Source of the DNA: Desertimonas sp963732335
GTDB lineage: Bacteria > Actinomycetota > Acidimicrobiia > Acidimicrobiales > Ilumatobacteraceae
Direction: 5' to 3'
Assembly: GCA_963732335.1 (NCBI GenBank)
Contig: CAVSZO010000033.1
Location: 1 to 64,000, forward strand
DNA: 64,000 bases
Below the pieces are notes generated by a model. The model made no database searches and was not told where the DNA came from. It saw nothing but the letters and a program-made list of their open reading frames with translations. Each line of letters starts with the position of its first letter. The first letter of the stretch is position 1. Positions 28,027 to 37,122 of this stretch are shown here, piece by piece. The translations under genes were made by a program, and so were the position numbers.

Positions 28027-29445
28027 ATGTACGAGCATTCTCGTCGCACCCTGACGATCGCGTCGCTGGCGGTGCTGGCGACGTTCCTCGACACGACGAT
28101 CCTTTACGTCGCGTTCCCTGACATCACGGCGACGTTCTCCGACACTGGGGCGTCGGAGCTCTCGTGGGTGCTGAACGCCTACACGATCGTGTTCGCGGCG
28201 ATGCTCATCCCGGCGGGCAAGCTCGCTGATCGAGTCGGGCACCGCAAGGTGTTCCTCACCGGCTCGGTCGTGTTCACCGTGGCCTCGATGGCGTGCGGCC
28301 TCGCGCCGAGCGCCGAGCTGCTGATCGTGTTCCGCATCGTTCAGGCCGTCGGCGCCGCGGCGCTGATCCCGTCGTCGCTGGCGTTGGTGATGCACGCATT
28401 CGCCCACGACCAGCTCCCCCGCGCCGTGGCGATCTGGGGAGCCGCCGGTGCCGTCGCAGGGGCCCTCGGCCCCACACTCGGTGCGGCAATCGTCGAGGGG
28501 CTCGGGTGGCGCTGGGCGTTCTTCATCAACCTCCCCGTCGGCATCTACACCGTGATCGCCGGGCGCCGGAACCTGCACGAATCATCCGATCCCGCCACCC
28601 AGGTGCCGTCCCTGGTAGGCGTGATCCTCATCGCCGGCGCCGCTGGGCTGCTCTCCTACGGCCTAGTCGGCACCGAAGAGTTCGGATGGCTCAGCGCCCG
28701 AACCTTCGGTGTGCTCGTCGCCGGGCTGGGCGTGCTTGCGATCTTCGTTATCCATCAGCAGCACACCAACGCCCCGGCACTCGACCTCGATCTGTTCCGC
28801 ATCTCCAACTTCCGGTGGGCGAACGTCGCCATGTTGGTGTTCGGGACCGCGTTCGCCGCGTTGTTCTTCGGTTCGATCCTGTTCCTCACCGACGTCTGGG
28901 GCTGGTCGGTGCTGCAAGCCGGGTTCGGGGTCGCCCCCGGACCGGTCGTCGTCGGCCTCGTCGCACCCCGGGCCGGCAAGCTCGCCGGCACGGTCGGGCA
29001 GCGACCGCTGCTCATCACCGGCAGCATCCTCTACGCCGGCTCTGGCCTGTTCCGCCTGACGATGCTCGGCCCGCACGTCAACTACCTGCGCGACTTCCTC
29101 CCGTCGATGGTGCTCAGCGGGCTCGGCGTCGCCCTCGTCTTCCCGCAGCTCTCCAGCGTCGTCGCCCAAGCATTGCCACCCGGCCGCGCCGGCGTCGGCG
29201 GCGCCGCCACCCAAGCCGTCCGCCAGTTCGGCGGCACCTTCGGTGTCGCGCTCACCATCGCGTTGGTCGGAACCTCGGGCGCCATCGATGTCGGCTTCGA
29301 TCGGATCTGGTGGATCGTCGTCATCGGCGGCCTGGCCACGTCCGCGCTCGTCCTGCCGATGCGCACATCCAGCGCGCACCGCCACGTCACCGGTGCCATC
29401 ACCGCCTCACCGACACCAACCGTGACGACCCGGACACGGCCATGA
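28027..29445 (+). CDS. MFS transporter, DHA2 (drug:H+ antiporter, 14 TM) type
   Basis: A 472-residue membrane protein starting at ATG 28027. DHA2 markers are visible: TFLDTTILYVAFPDI (motif D1), WVLNAYTIVFAAMLIPAGKL, the motif A GKLADRVGHRKVFLTG, the motif C-like GAAGAVAGALGPTLGA, and GWRWAFFINLPVGI. It probably exports hydrophobic toxicants with the proton gradient. Its TGA overlaps the ATG of a 24-residue stub (29442), which in turn overlaps the quinone oxidoreductase start. The frame is intact. Confidence 0.92.
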   Translation: MYEHSRRTLTIASLAVLATFLDTTILYVAFPDITATFSDTGASELSWVLNAYTIVFAAMLIPAGKLADRVGHRKVFLTGSVVFTVASMACGLAPSAELLIVFRIVQAVGAAALIPSSLALVMHAFAHDQLPRAVAIWGAAGAVAGALGPTLGAAIVEGLGWRWAFFINLPVGIYTVIAGRRNLHESSDPATQVPSLVGVILIAGAAGLLSYGLVGTEEFGWLSARTFGVLVAGLGVLAIFVIHQQHTNAPALDLDLFRISNFRWANVAMLVFGTAFAALFFGSILFLTDVWGWSVLQAGFGVAPGPVVVGLVAPRAGKLAGTVGQRPLLITGSILYAGSGLFRLTMLGPHVNYLRDFLPSMVLSGLGVALVFPQLSSVVAQALPPGRAGVGGAATQAVRQFGGTFGVALTIALVGTSGAIDVGFDRIWWIVVIGGLATSALVLPMRTSSAHRHVTGAITASPTPTVTTRTRP

Positions 29446-29516
29446 CACGGAGGAACCCCCGGATGAACGTTGAAGGTGCAGCTGCACTCATCACCAGAGC
29501 TCCGATCCAACCATGA
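29442..29516 (+). pseudogene. Second SDR 5' stub, 24 codons, coupling two genes
   Basis: A short ORF starting MTRRNPRMNVEGAAALIT, clearly related to the SDR remnant start at 26991 (MTRRNHPMKAGAAAALVT). It begins inside the MFS stop (ATGA) and ends in a TGA overlapping the ATG of the next gene (29513). It is too short for a fold. It could be a decayed SDR gene that now serves only as a translational bridge. Confidence 0.5.
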
Positions 29517-30513
29517 ACGCCTTCATCATCGACCGCTACAAACCCAGCGATGGGGCCGGATCACCGAGGTGCCAGAACCGGTGCCGGGCGACGGCCAGGT
29601 GTTGGTCCAGATCCACGCCGCCGGTGTAAATCTGCTCGACTCCAAGATCCGCAGCGGCGAGTTCAAGTTCATCCTGCCCTACCGGATGCCACTCATCTTG
29701 GGCCACGACGTCGCCGGCGAGGTTGTTGGGGTGGGGCCGGGGGTGCAACGGTTCGACGTCGGTGACGAGGTCTACGCCCGCCCCGACAAGGCCGCGATCG
29801 GTACGTTCGCAGAGCTCATCGCGATCAACGAAGCCGACGCGGCACGCAAGCCAACCTCATTGTCGATGGTGGAAGCAGCGTCCATCCCGCTGGTCGGTCT
29901 GACGGCATGGCAGGCACTCGTCGAGCGAGCGAACCTCCAGCGCGGACAGAAGGTCTTCATCCAGGCGGGGTCTGGCGGCGTGGGCACGATCGCCATCCAG
30001 CTGGCCAAGCACCTCGGAGCCACCGTGGCCACGACCACCAGCGCCGCGAACGTCGAGTTGGTCGAGGGCCTCGACGCAGACATCGTCATCGACTACAAGA
30101 CACAGGACTTCGAAGCCATCCTCGACAATTACGACGTGGTGCTGCACAGCCAGGACGCCGCGACGCTGAAGAAGTCGCTGCGTGTCCTCAAGCCAGGTGG
30201 ACGGCTTATCTCAATCTCCGGTCCACCTGATCCCCCGTTCGGCGACGACATCGCCGCACCCTGGTTCGTCAAGCCGATCCTGCGCGCCGCCAGCTCGACG
30301 ACCCGGCGCAGAGCAACACGCCTCGAGGTCGACAGCTCGTTCCTGTTCATGCGGGCGAACGGGGCGTCGATCACCGAGATCACCTCGCTGATCGACGCCG
30401 GGATCATTCGACCCATCCTTGACAGGGTCTCTTCCTTCGGGTCGACACCTGAGGCGATCGCCTACGTTGAATCCGGCCGCGCCAAAGGCAAGGCCGTGGT
30501 GACGATGCCATGA
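29513..30513 (+). CDS. NADP-dependent alcohol dehydrogenase / quinone oxidoreductase (zinc-independent MDR), frameshifted near the start
   Basis: The start ATG 29513 reads NAFIIDRYKPSD, the usual beginning of this family. The frame shifts near 29545 and continues EVPEPVPGDGQVLVQIHAAG to the stop. Motifs include GHDVAGEVVGVGPGVQRFDV, the Rossmann motif IQAGSGGVGTIAIQLAKHLG and the C-terminal AIAYVESGRAKGKAVV. Catalytic zinc ligands of classical alcohol dehydrogenases are absent, so it belongs to the NADPH:quinone reductase-like MDR group, which reduces quinones or enones in the cytoplasm. It is the last gene of a translation-coupled series after the MFS exporter. Confidence 0.85.
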
Positions 30514-30698
30514 CGTGCCATGCCGCAGATGACCAAACGTGCGCGAACCGTCGATGCGGCGTGCGACACACCAACACCAAGAGCGAGATGATTCGCGTTG
30601 ACGGTCACTTCCTCGCTCGATCTAGCCCCACGACGGCGGCGACGATGTCCAGACCGTGGCCGCACAAAATCCCAGACCGACACAAAAGGAAGGGGAGC

Positions 30699-31076
30699 AT
30701 GTTGGGAACCATCGACGTAGTCCTCAAACGATTCGACTCGCCCGACGAGGTGCGAACCTTCGAACACGGCCGATTCGAAGTCGTCAACATCGGAGGCATG
30801 ACCATCGGTCGGGCGACGTATCAACCGGGCTGGCGATGGTCCGAGCACGTCGGACCCTCTCAAGGTCTGACCCGCTGCGCTGTCGAGCACGTCGGTCTCG
30901 TGCTCTCCGGCACCGCCACCGCAGCATTCGACGACGGCAGAGTGACCGAGCTCCGCCCCGGTGCGCTCTTCCACATCCCACCCACTCCACACGACAGCTG
31001 GGTAGTCGGCATCGAGCCGTACGTGTCACTGCACCTCCTCGGGGCGGAGCACTATGCCGATCCAACGGCCTCGTAG
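30699..31076 (+). CDS. Cupin domain protein
   Basis: A 125-residue single-domain cupin. ATG 30699 follows AAGGGGAG. The beta-barrel motifs are GWRWSEHVGPSQG, the HVGLVLSGTATAAF turn, and the second motif PGALFHIPPTPHDSWVVG, whose His residues could bind a metal. Stand-alone cupins of this size often act as small-molecule isomerases or regulators. No substrate can be assigned. It lies 185 bases after the quinone reductase and is followed by about 600 noncoding bases. Confidence 0.82.
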   Translation: MLGTIDVVLKRFDSPDEVRTFEHGRFEVVNIGGMTIGRATYQPGWRWSEHVGPSQGLTRCAVEHVGLVLSGTATAAFDDGRVTELRPGALFHIPPTPHDSWVVGIEPYVSLHLLGAEHYADPTAS

Positions 31077-31672
31077 GTTGCCCCGTTGCGGAATCCTGAC
31101 TCGCCCGATCATCTCTGATCACGCGGGACCCGTGACCGTCGGCGACACCGTCAGCGTGTCGTCGCCACCAGGCCGCCTCGACCCAGGAGCCCGACTGACT
31201 CGACCGTCGCCTCCACGACCGGCACGTTGCGGACACGCCGGCTTCGCTGATGCAGAACTCGCCGGGTGGGATCGTGACGAGCCGTCGCGAGCGGCAAATC
31301 TTCACCTCGCTCTTGCTGCCGCGAGCGCGCCAGAATCGGCAGAGTATCGATGTGCAGGTGCGGCCTCGCCGTGAGCGGAGGCTAATTGGTCTTCGCCCGG
31401 GCGCGGGCCTAGCTGATTGCCGAGCGCAGGTCCCAGAGCGTCGCTCGAGGACGCTTCGGTTCGCCGCCGAAGCTTCCTTGCTCGGCGGTTCGGCCGGGTC
31501 GCCGAAATTCGGGCTGATGCTCCGCACCCTGGTGCCACCCCGGCCGGGTTCGCCCCTCTGCGCCGATCTGTGGGCCAGGCCGTTGGCCCTGCACCCATCC
31601 TGTGGTGCGAGCGCGGGGTCGGCTGCCGATTGCCTCGTCGGGATCGCGCGACGAGTGACCAGTCGGCGCTCG
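31077..31672. other. About 600 bases without a gene at the left edge of the mobile region
   Basis: No supported ORF lies in either strand and no tRNA-like sequence is visible. This is the expected place for the left attachment site if the element ends just beyond the relaxase gene. I found no copy of the tRNA-Lys 3' sequence seen at 38464-38506. Confidence 0.5.
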
Positions 31673-34600
31673 TCACAGTCCGAGTTCCGGGCCGGCTCGT
31701 TGGAGGTTTCGGCTGTGCCTTGTGGCGGCGGGCAGCTCGATGCCGGCGTCGCCGGCCCAGTCCCGGACCGTCTCGCCGAGCGCGTGGAACTGGTCGGCAT
31801 GGTCGTCCCGGCGGCTGATGCTGGTGAGATGGTCGACCACGTCACCGATTCGTTGGACGTTGACGGTGTCGCCGCCAGCCCAGCGACCCCACAGGTCGAG
31901 CGATTCGATCTGTCGTCGCACGGCAGCGATGTGGTCGACGGTGTGTTTGAGCTGCTGGCGCATGTCGTGGCGATGCAGCGCCGTGCCGGTGTCGTCGACG
32001 CGTGTTCGTGCCTGCTGGTAGTGCTCGACGTCGGCGGCGCTGTGTTGTCGCGTGCGTTCGAGGCGTACGGTCGCCGCGTCGAGCTGCGTGGCAGCGGCGT
32101 CATGGTCACGGCGGGCCGCCCGTCGGCCGCGGATGCCGCTGTCGTCGAGGTAGTGCTGGGCACGGGCGTGGCGTCGCCACGCCTCCTCGTAGAGGCTCGT
32201 CGCCGCAGCCAGCGCCTGGCGAGCCGGAGCGGTCTCCGCCTCGATCCGGACGAGGTCGCGTCGGGCGGCGGCGGCCTCGGCTGCAAGTCGGCCCCGCTTC
32301 GCCTCGCTGGCCGTGAGGTCCTGCTCGGCGTCGTGTAGGTCGCGGCGCAGTCCGGCGCGGAGCGGTTCGAACCACTGCGGGATTTCACAGCGTGCAGTCG
32401 GCTCAGGTCGTTGCCGCGTCGCGTCGAGTGGTTGTTGGTGGGCGAGGGTACGGCGTTGGGTGACGGCGGGGATGTCGGCACGGTCGAAGGCGAGGATCAC
32501 CTCGAGGGTGTCTCTGGCTTCGGCGACGTCGGCGGTGTCGGTGACGACGCACAGCAGGTTCTGGTCGCGGCCGCGGGTGGCGGCGACGTACAGGCCGCGG
32601 CGGGTCGTCACCGCAGAGACGAGCGAGACGCTGTGGTCGACAGTGTCGGACTGGTAGCCGTGCTCGGTCGCCGCGTAACCCAACCGGACGTGGTCGTGGA
32701 CGTAGTCGGACGGCAGGGTGATGGTGCCGTGTCCCCATTCACGGGTCACCGTCATCGAACTATCGGTCCCGATCGCCGTGACGGTCCAGGTCTCCCGGTT
32801 GCGCACCGGCTCGCCGGCCGACGTGATCAGGGTGCGGTCGTTGCGGCGGGTGGCGACAACGTCACCGACATGAGCGCACTCTTCACCGGCGATCGCCGCG
32901 GCGAAGTCCGGGTTGAGCTGTCCAGCGGCGACTCGGGCGACCTGGACGGCGTGGTTGATGGCGTCGACATGATCGTTCGTCGAGGCGACGAGGGCCACGG
33001 TCTCGCCGAGGTGGCGTCGTCCTATCCACGTGTCGGCCATCGCGGCGAGGTGTTCCTCGAGGCTGCCGGGGATGATCCGATCGTGGGCCTCGTAGGCGTC
33101 GAGGGCGCGCGGATCACCGGATCGCAACAGCAGTGATGCGGCGGCTTCCCAGCGGTGGGTGAAGCGGTGCAGTTGTTCGAGCTCGTCGACACGGCCGTTG
33201 GCGCACAACTCGGCGAACAGGCCACCACGGCCAACGGCCTGCAGCTGACGATGGTCACCAACGAGCACGAGGCGCCACTCGTTCGCCTCGGCGAGACTCA
33301 CGAGCTGATGAAGCGCCGAGGTGGACAGCATTCCTGCCTCGTCGACAACCACGGTCGTCCCGGCTCGGAGCCGGTACTCCGGCCGTGGGGGCCGGTCGTG
33401 CCGCTGCCACTCGTAGAGCAACTTGGCCACAGTGTCGGCGCGCATCCCGGTGTCTCGCTCGATTACGCGGGCTGCTTTCGCCGTCGGGGCGGCACCGAAC
33501 ACCGCACGATGCTGGACGTCCAGATCAGCAACGGCTGCGGCGAGCATCCGGGTCTTGCCGGCACCTGCCGGGCCGACCACCACCACGAGACGGTCGTCGC
33601 CGGCGACAGAAGCGGCGGCGTCGGCCTGCAACACATCGAGGCCAGCCCGATCGACGGTGCTTGACGGCGACGCCGGATCGGCTTGAGCATCCATCGCCCA
33701 GGTGAGAATCCGCTCCTCCTGGACGAGCACCGCCTCGGACGTGAACCTCGGTGCCGTCGGCTCGATCCACAGCGAGCGACCATCCGAGCTTCGTCGCTGC
33801 GTCGCCTCGGGCGGATCCAAGTCGACGCAACGTTCGAGTATCCGGTCAGCGGCGTGTTCAATCGCCGCTGCCCAGCGGTGTCCCGACATCTGCGACACGG
33901 GACGGTGCAGGTCACAGATCGCCTGGATGACATCGGGCCGGCCCCACGACGAACGCTGCGCCGACACCGCCTCGACAACCTCGCTGACGGTCAGCGACTC
34001 GGTCGGGGAACGCTCGGCAGCAGCCCGTTGAACCCCCTCGACGAGCCGTTCGACGGTCCAGCCAACCTTCTCCGCCTCGCCGCACCACCGTGTCGCCAAG
34101 TCGGCGACACCGAGCCCGGACTTGCCGCCCCTGGTATCGGCCGAAGCTTCACGCTCCAGCGCGGCGCGCTCCTTCGGTGACGGCTCCCGGCCCTCGCGGT
34201 GGCGGAAGTCGTCGAGCTTGACCGCCATGGCGTCGTCGATCGCCGCGGCGCGTTTGGAGAACACCGCCAACAGGTCCTTCGGCACGCCGGCGATCTCGGC
34301 CTGGCCGTTGACGATCGGCTGCCACTCGACCCCGAAGCGGTGGGTGAGCTCGTTGCGCAGCACCGACTGATACAGGCCGCCGAGCATCCGCTGATGCTTC
34401 TTCAGATAGCGGGCATCGAGAGCCATCCACCGACCCCCGACGGTCTGCACCTTCGCCGAGATGACCGTATGGGTGTGGATCTGCGGGTCATCGGCCCGCG
34501 ACGTCGTCTGCCGGAACACCGCCATCGTCAAACCTTGCGTGTCCGGATGCAACCGGCCACCGTCACGGCGGATCCGCGTCGTCGACCCGAAACGCTCCAA

Positions 34601-34987
34601 ATGGGCCAACGCCGCGGAGACGGCAACGTCATGGGCCTGCAGGAACCGGTCGTCGTCCGACAGCGCCCACAACACCGACACCGACTTCGGCGACGAGAAC
34701 GTCGCATCAAACCCGGCGACCGCGTTGATGACCCGCCCATCGGCAGTGACGCGATCGACGAGTGGGTAGCCGAGCCGTGTCCCCGATATCGGGTCACGGC
34801 CCTCCAGCAGGGCCTGTAGGTCGTCGCGCCTCACCGTTCCTGACAGTCCGAGACCGGCTGCCTGGACGCCCGACCAGACACCCGGCACCTCGCCGGGCGC
34901 GCCAGTCAGATAGCGGGTGTAGTACTTCGCCGATGCCCCAGCCGACGAAGCCTTGATCGTCGAAACCCGAAGCATCAGATCCGACAC
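31673..34987 (-). CDS. MobF-family conjugative relaxase/helicase (TrwC/TraI type)
   Basis: A 1104-residue intact protein. GTG 34987 has AGGGGC upstream. The N-terminal relaxase has the catalytic Tyr cluster SAKYYTRYL, FDATFSSPKSVSVLWAL and the HUH metal site PQIHTHTVISAKVQT. A RecD-like helicase follows, with Walker A VVGPAGAGKTRMLAA, Walker B TTVVVDEAGMLST, and VLVGDHRQLQAVGRGG. The last 250 residues form a basic coiled coil. MobF proteins nick oriT, stay covalently on the DNA and unwind it for transfer. No coupling protein or type IV secretion gene is seen nearby, so the element would be mobilizable rather than self-transmissible. Confidence 0.95.
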   Translation of the reverse strand: MSDLMLRVSTIKASSAGASAKYYTRYLTGAPGEVPGVWSGVQAAGLGLSGTVRRDDLQALLEGRDPISGTRLGYPLVDRVTADGRVINAVAGFDATFSSPKSVSVLWALSDDDRFLQAHDVAVSAALAHLERFGSTTRIRRDGGRLHPDTQGLTMAVFRQTTSRADDPQIHTHTVISAKVQTVGGRWMALDARYLKKHQRMLGGLYQSVLRNELTHRFGVEWQPIVNGQAEIAGVPKDLLAVFSKRAAAIDDAMAVKLDDFRHREGREPSPKERAALEREASADTRGGKSGLGVADLATRWCGEAEKVGWTVERLVEGVQRAAAERSPTESLTVSEVVEAVSAQRSSWGRPDVIQAICDLHRPVSQMSGHRWAAAIEHAADRILERCVDLDPPEATQRRSSDGRSLWIEPTAPRFTSEAVLVQEERILTWAMDAQADPASPSSTVDRAGLDVLQADAAASVAGDDRLVVVVGPAGAGKTRMLAAAVADLDVQHRAVFGAAPTAKAARVIERDTGMRADTVAKLLYEWQRHDRPPRPEYRLRAGTTVVVDEAGMLSTSALHQLVSLAEANEWRLVLVGDHRQLQAVGRGGLFAELCANGRVDELEQLHRFTHRWEAAASLLLRSGDPRALDAYEAHDRIIPGSLEEHLAAMADTWIGRRHLGETVALVASTNDHVDAINHAVQVARVAAGQLNPDFAAAIAGEECAHVGDVVATRRNDRTLITSAGEPVRNRETWTVTAIGTDSSMTVTREWGHGTITLPSDYVHDHVRLGYAATEHGYQSDTVDHSVSLVSAVTTRRGLYVAATRGRDQNLLCVVTDTADVAEARDTLEVILAFDRADIPAVTQRRTLAHQQPLDATRQRPEPTARCEIPQWFEPLRAGLRRDLHDAEQDLTASEAKRGRLAAEAAAARRDLVRIEAETAPARQALAAATSLYEEAWRRHARAQHYLDDSGIRGRRAARRDHDAAATQLDAATVRLERTRQHSAADVEHYQQARTRVDDTGTALHRHDMRQQLKHTVDHIAAVRRQIESLDLWGRWAGGDTVNVQRIGDVVDHLTSISRRDDHADQFHALGETVRDWAGDAGIELPAATRHSRNLQRAGPELGL

Positions 34988-35058
34988 CCGATCGCCCCTA
35001 CGGGCACTTGTCTGCAGAACCCGATCGGACGGACGACCGCGACGGTGGACACGAAGAC

Positions 35059-35495
35059 CTACTCCCCCGGCAACAGCCGCAGTTGCTCGACCGAATCGGA
35101 GCGACGACGACCGGACGACGGCCGGACACGACCGGCCGCCCGCCTACCGAACGCACGCGACCGAGGAGCCGTGTCAGCGTCCAACGCGGCCGGGGTCGGA
35201 ATCGCCACCACCTGACCGTTGAACTGCTGGCGTACCTGCTCGGCGTGGGCCACAAGCTCGACCGCGGTGACGATGCGACCGGTGAGGACCAACACGGCAA
35301 ACGGCCAGCGGGGAATCCTGTATAGCTTGTCCAGCCGGATCACCGGCAGTCCTCGCAGCCGGTCGCCTCGTAGCGCCGGGCCATCGCGTACGCCTTCGCC
35401 GGGCAGACATCCAGCACCTTCGCCGCCTGGCGGATCGTCAGCAGCAAAGGCAGGTCGGCGAGTTGAACCGCGTCGTTGGCACCGCTCACGTCCAT
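35059..35495 (-). CDS. Excisionase-like helix-turn-helix protein (frameshifted)
   Basis: From ATG 35495 the frame reads ADLPLLLTIRQAAKVLDVCP then AKAYAMARRYEATG, the HTH of MerR-like excisionases. Near 35365 the frame changes and continues GLPVIRLDKLYRIPRWP, the expected wing of the same domain. A basic tail of about 85 residues runs to 35059. It lies 72 bases upstream of the relaxase on the same strand, so it may regulate transfer or assist excision. Confidence 0.6.
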
Positions 35496-35707
35496 GTCGA
35501 CTGTTAAAGGTCCCCGGACAGCACAAAACGCGACATCAACTGGTCGTCCTCGTCCGTGTTGTCGGCGGAACGGGCCCGCCGCCGCTGTTTCGTTCCATAG
35601 ACCGATGCCATCGACGGGTTACAGCCAGCGGCGGTCGCCGTGTGGCGACACCAACGCGGCGACGCCGTACCGCACCGATCCCGGACTGGGTGGTGGCGTC
35701 GCATCCG

Positions 35708-35983
35708 TCAGGAGTCGGTTGGGCGGCCGCGACTGTCGACGTCGATGAGCCTCTCCACTTCGCTCACCGGCACCCGTCGTGTCCGACCAATGTTGACCGT
35801 GCGCAGTTCGCCGGAGTGGATCAGTTTGTAGATCATCGGTCTCGACAGGCTGAGCATCCTGGCCGCCTCGGCCGGCGGGACGGCGAGAACCGGCGACTGA
35901 CCGTCGGGTATTGCACTCACACCCAGGTACTTACACCCATGATTTTCGGTGAACCTCGGGACCCCGCTGCGACGGCTGTTCAT
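35708..35983 (-). CDS. Excisionase-like HTH (helix-turn-helix 17) protein
   Basis: A protein of up to 91 residues. The core AVPPAEAARMLSLSRPMIYK, LIHSGELRTVNIGRTRRVPV and SEVERLID is a complete winged HTH of the Xis/HTH_17 type. An internal start near the segment SAIPDGQSPV would give about 70 residues, closer to the usual size. It is upstream of the other HTH gene and the relaxase on the same strand, and faces the repeat-rich region at 36007-36053. The likely role is recombination directionality or transcription control of the element. Confidence 0.8.
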   Translation of the reverse strand: MNSRRSGVPRFTENHGCKYLGVSAIPDGQSPVLAVPPAEAARMLSLSRPMIYKLIHSGELRTVNIGRTRRVPVSEVERLIDVDSRGRPTDS

Positions 35984-36006
35984 CCCGTCGCATTGCGTGT
36001 CATCCA

Positions 36007-36053
36007 GTCACATCTGGTGAAATCTGGTGACCTTGTGTTCGCGCGAAATTTCG
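36007..36053. promoter_or_regulatory. Nested repeats upstream of the excisionase genes
   Basis: Two direct copies of ATCTGGTGA (36012-36020 and 36022-36030) lie inside an inverted pair GTCAC/GTGAC. A perfect palindrome CGAAATTTCG follows at 36044-36053. The stretch is less GC-rich than its surroundings. It could be an Xis or regulator binding site, or part of an origin of transfer. Evidence is limited to the pattern and its position. Confidence 0.4.
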
Positions 36054-36306
36054 TCGCCAACCCCTTGACAAGACCCACGACCTCGGGCCGATCGGGCCTC
36101 GCGACGAGCGATCCTCGAGGAGCTGATCGATCGCCAGTGCCGCAAGCGTGACGAGAACCGGCGCCGCGGTGAGCCGGAGCTCGTCGCCGTCGCAACCACG
36201 GGTACGGTTCGGGGCATGAGCACCGCCGCGACGACGGCGAAGTTCGGCGTGCCGTCGCCGTCGAAACCCCACGGGTTGATGATCGAGTCCTCTACGGTCC
36301 CAGATC

Positions 36307-36708
36307 GTGCCCGAGCTTCACGCCGTCTATTACCGCGACGCCGACGGCCGAGAGCCGGTGCGGGAGTTCCTCGATTCGCTGGACGACGATGTGGAGGCCG
36401 TCATCGCGCAACAGATCGATCGCCTGAACCTTCTGAGCGACGACGTCCCGCACCTCCCGTTTCCGCACAGCTCGCAGGTCGCCGGCGAGCTACGTGAGCT
36501 GCGATGCCACTACGGACGCCAGCACTACCGCGTTCTCTACCGCCGGTCCGACCGGCTGCTGGTGCTGCTGCACATCTTCGCCAAACGGACCTCCAAGATT
36601 CCAGCCGCGGACATTGCGTTGGCGGAGCGACGGTGGGAGGACTTCAAGGCACGGATGCAAGCACAACCCCGTACACCGCCACGCGCGGCCGGCCATGACG
36701 CGCCCTGA
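36307..36708 (+). CDS. RelE/HigB-superfamily toxin (Gp49-like)
   Basis: A 133-residue protein from GTG 36307. It reads YYRDADGREPVREFLDSLDD, then SSQVAGELRELRCHYGRQHY, RVLYRRSDRLLVLLHIFAKR and ALAERRWEDF. This is the phage Gp49-like/HigB branch of RelE toxins, which cut mRNA on the ribosome. The basic residues RELR and KRT and the Tyr/Arg of HYRVLYRR match the family. The toxin precedes its antitoxin, the usual HigBA order, with a gap of 45 bases. Confidence 0.88.
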   Translation: MPELHAVYYRDADGREPVREFLDSLDDDVEAVIAQQIDRLNLLSDDVPHLPFPHSSQVAGELRELRCHYGRQHYRVLYRRSDRLLVLLHIFAKRTSKIPAADIALAERRWEDFKARMQAQPRTPPRAAGHDAP

Positions 36709-36753
36709 CGCGACGGGTTCGCAAAACTGCTAACCTTCTGTCGAGGTAGATCG

Positions 36754-37094
36754 ATGGCAACCAACGACAGTCCGATCGGCACCAGCGTCGAGGATCACAT
36801 CAGCGGCCGGCGCGCCGCCAGCGATCGGTACCGCGACACGCAGGATCGGCTCCGGCCGTTCGAGGAGATCGCCCGCGTGGTCATCATGCGCCGCGCCGAG
36901 CTCGGGCTGACCCAGCAGCAGCTCGCCGAGCGGATGGGCACGACCAAGTCGGTAATCTCGCGCATCGAGAGCGGCCAACACCGCCCAGCACCGACACCTT
37001 GCGCCGCCTCGCCGATGCTCTCGAAGGCCACGCAGTAATCGGCTTCGAGTTCGATTCGGATCATTCCCCCGCGCCTGACCTCGTCCGCCTCTGA
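36754..37094 (+). CDS. HigA-type XRE antitoxin (frameshifted near the C-terminus)
   Basis: ATG 36754. The Cro/CI HTH is clear: MRRAELGLTQQQLAERMGTT then KSVISRIESGQHRP. Near 36985 the frame changes and the domain finishes TDTLRRLADALEGHAVIGFE with an acidic tail to TGA 37092-37094. As read in the first frame the protein would stop at 37038. It should neutralise the toxin encoded upstream and repress the operon. The pair may stabilise the integrated element. Confidence 0.82.
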
Positions 37095-37122
37095 GGCTCA
37101 CCTGTCCGAGTCCGCCTGCGGC

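Noticed and set aside
30784..32481. A 565-codon minus-strand frame across cupin, gap and relaxase
   Set aside because: Low-complexity Arg/Ser/Thr composition with no motif, and it overlaps two well-supported genes.
35504..35704. A small minus-strand ORF between the two excisionase-like genes
   Set aside because: Only the last 35 residues (from MASVYGTKQ) look plausible, and there is no ribosome-binding site.
36066..36305. A plus-strand reading RADRASRRAILEELIDRQCR continuing into MSTAATTAKFGV
   Set aside because: It looks somewhat protein-like, but has no clear start, no family and merges into the toxin gene in another frame. It could be a remnant; evidence is too weak to list.
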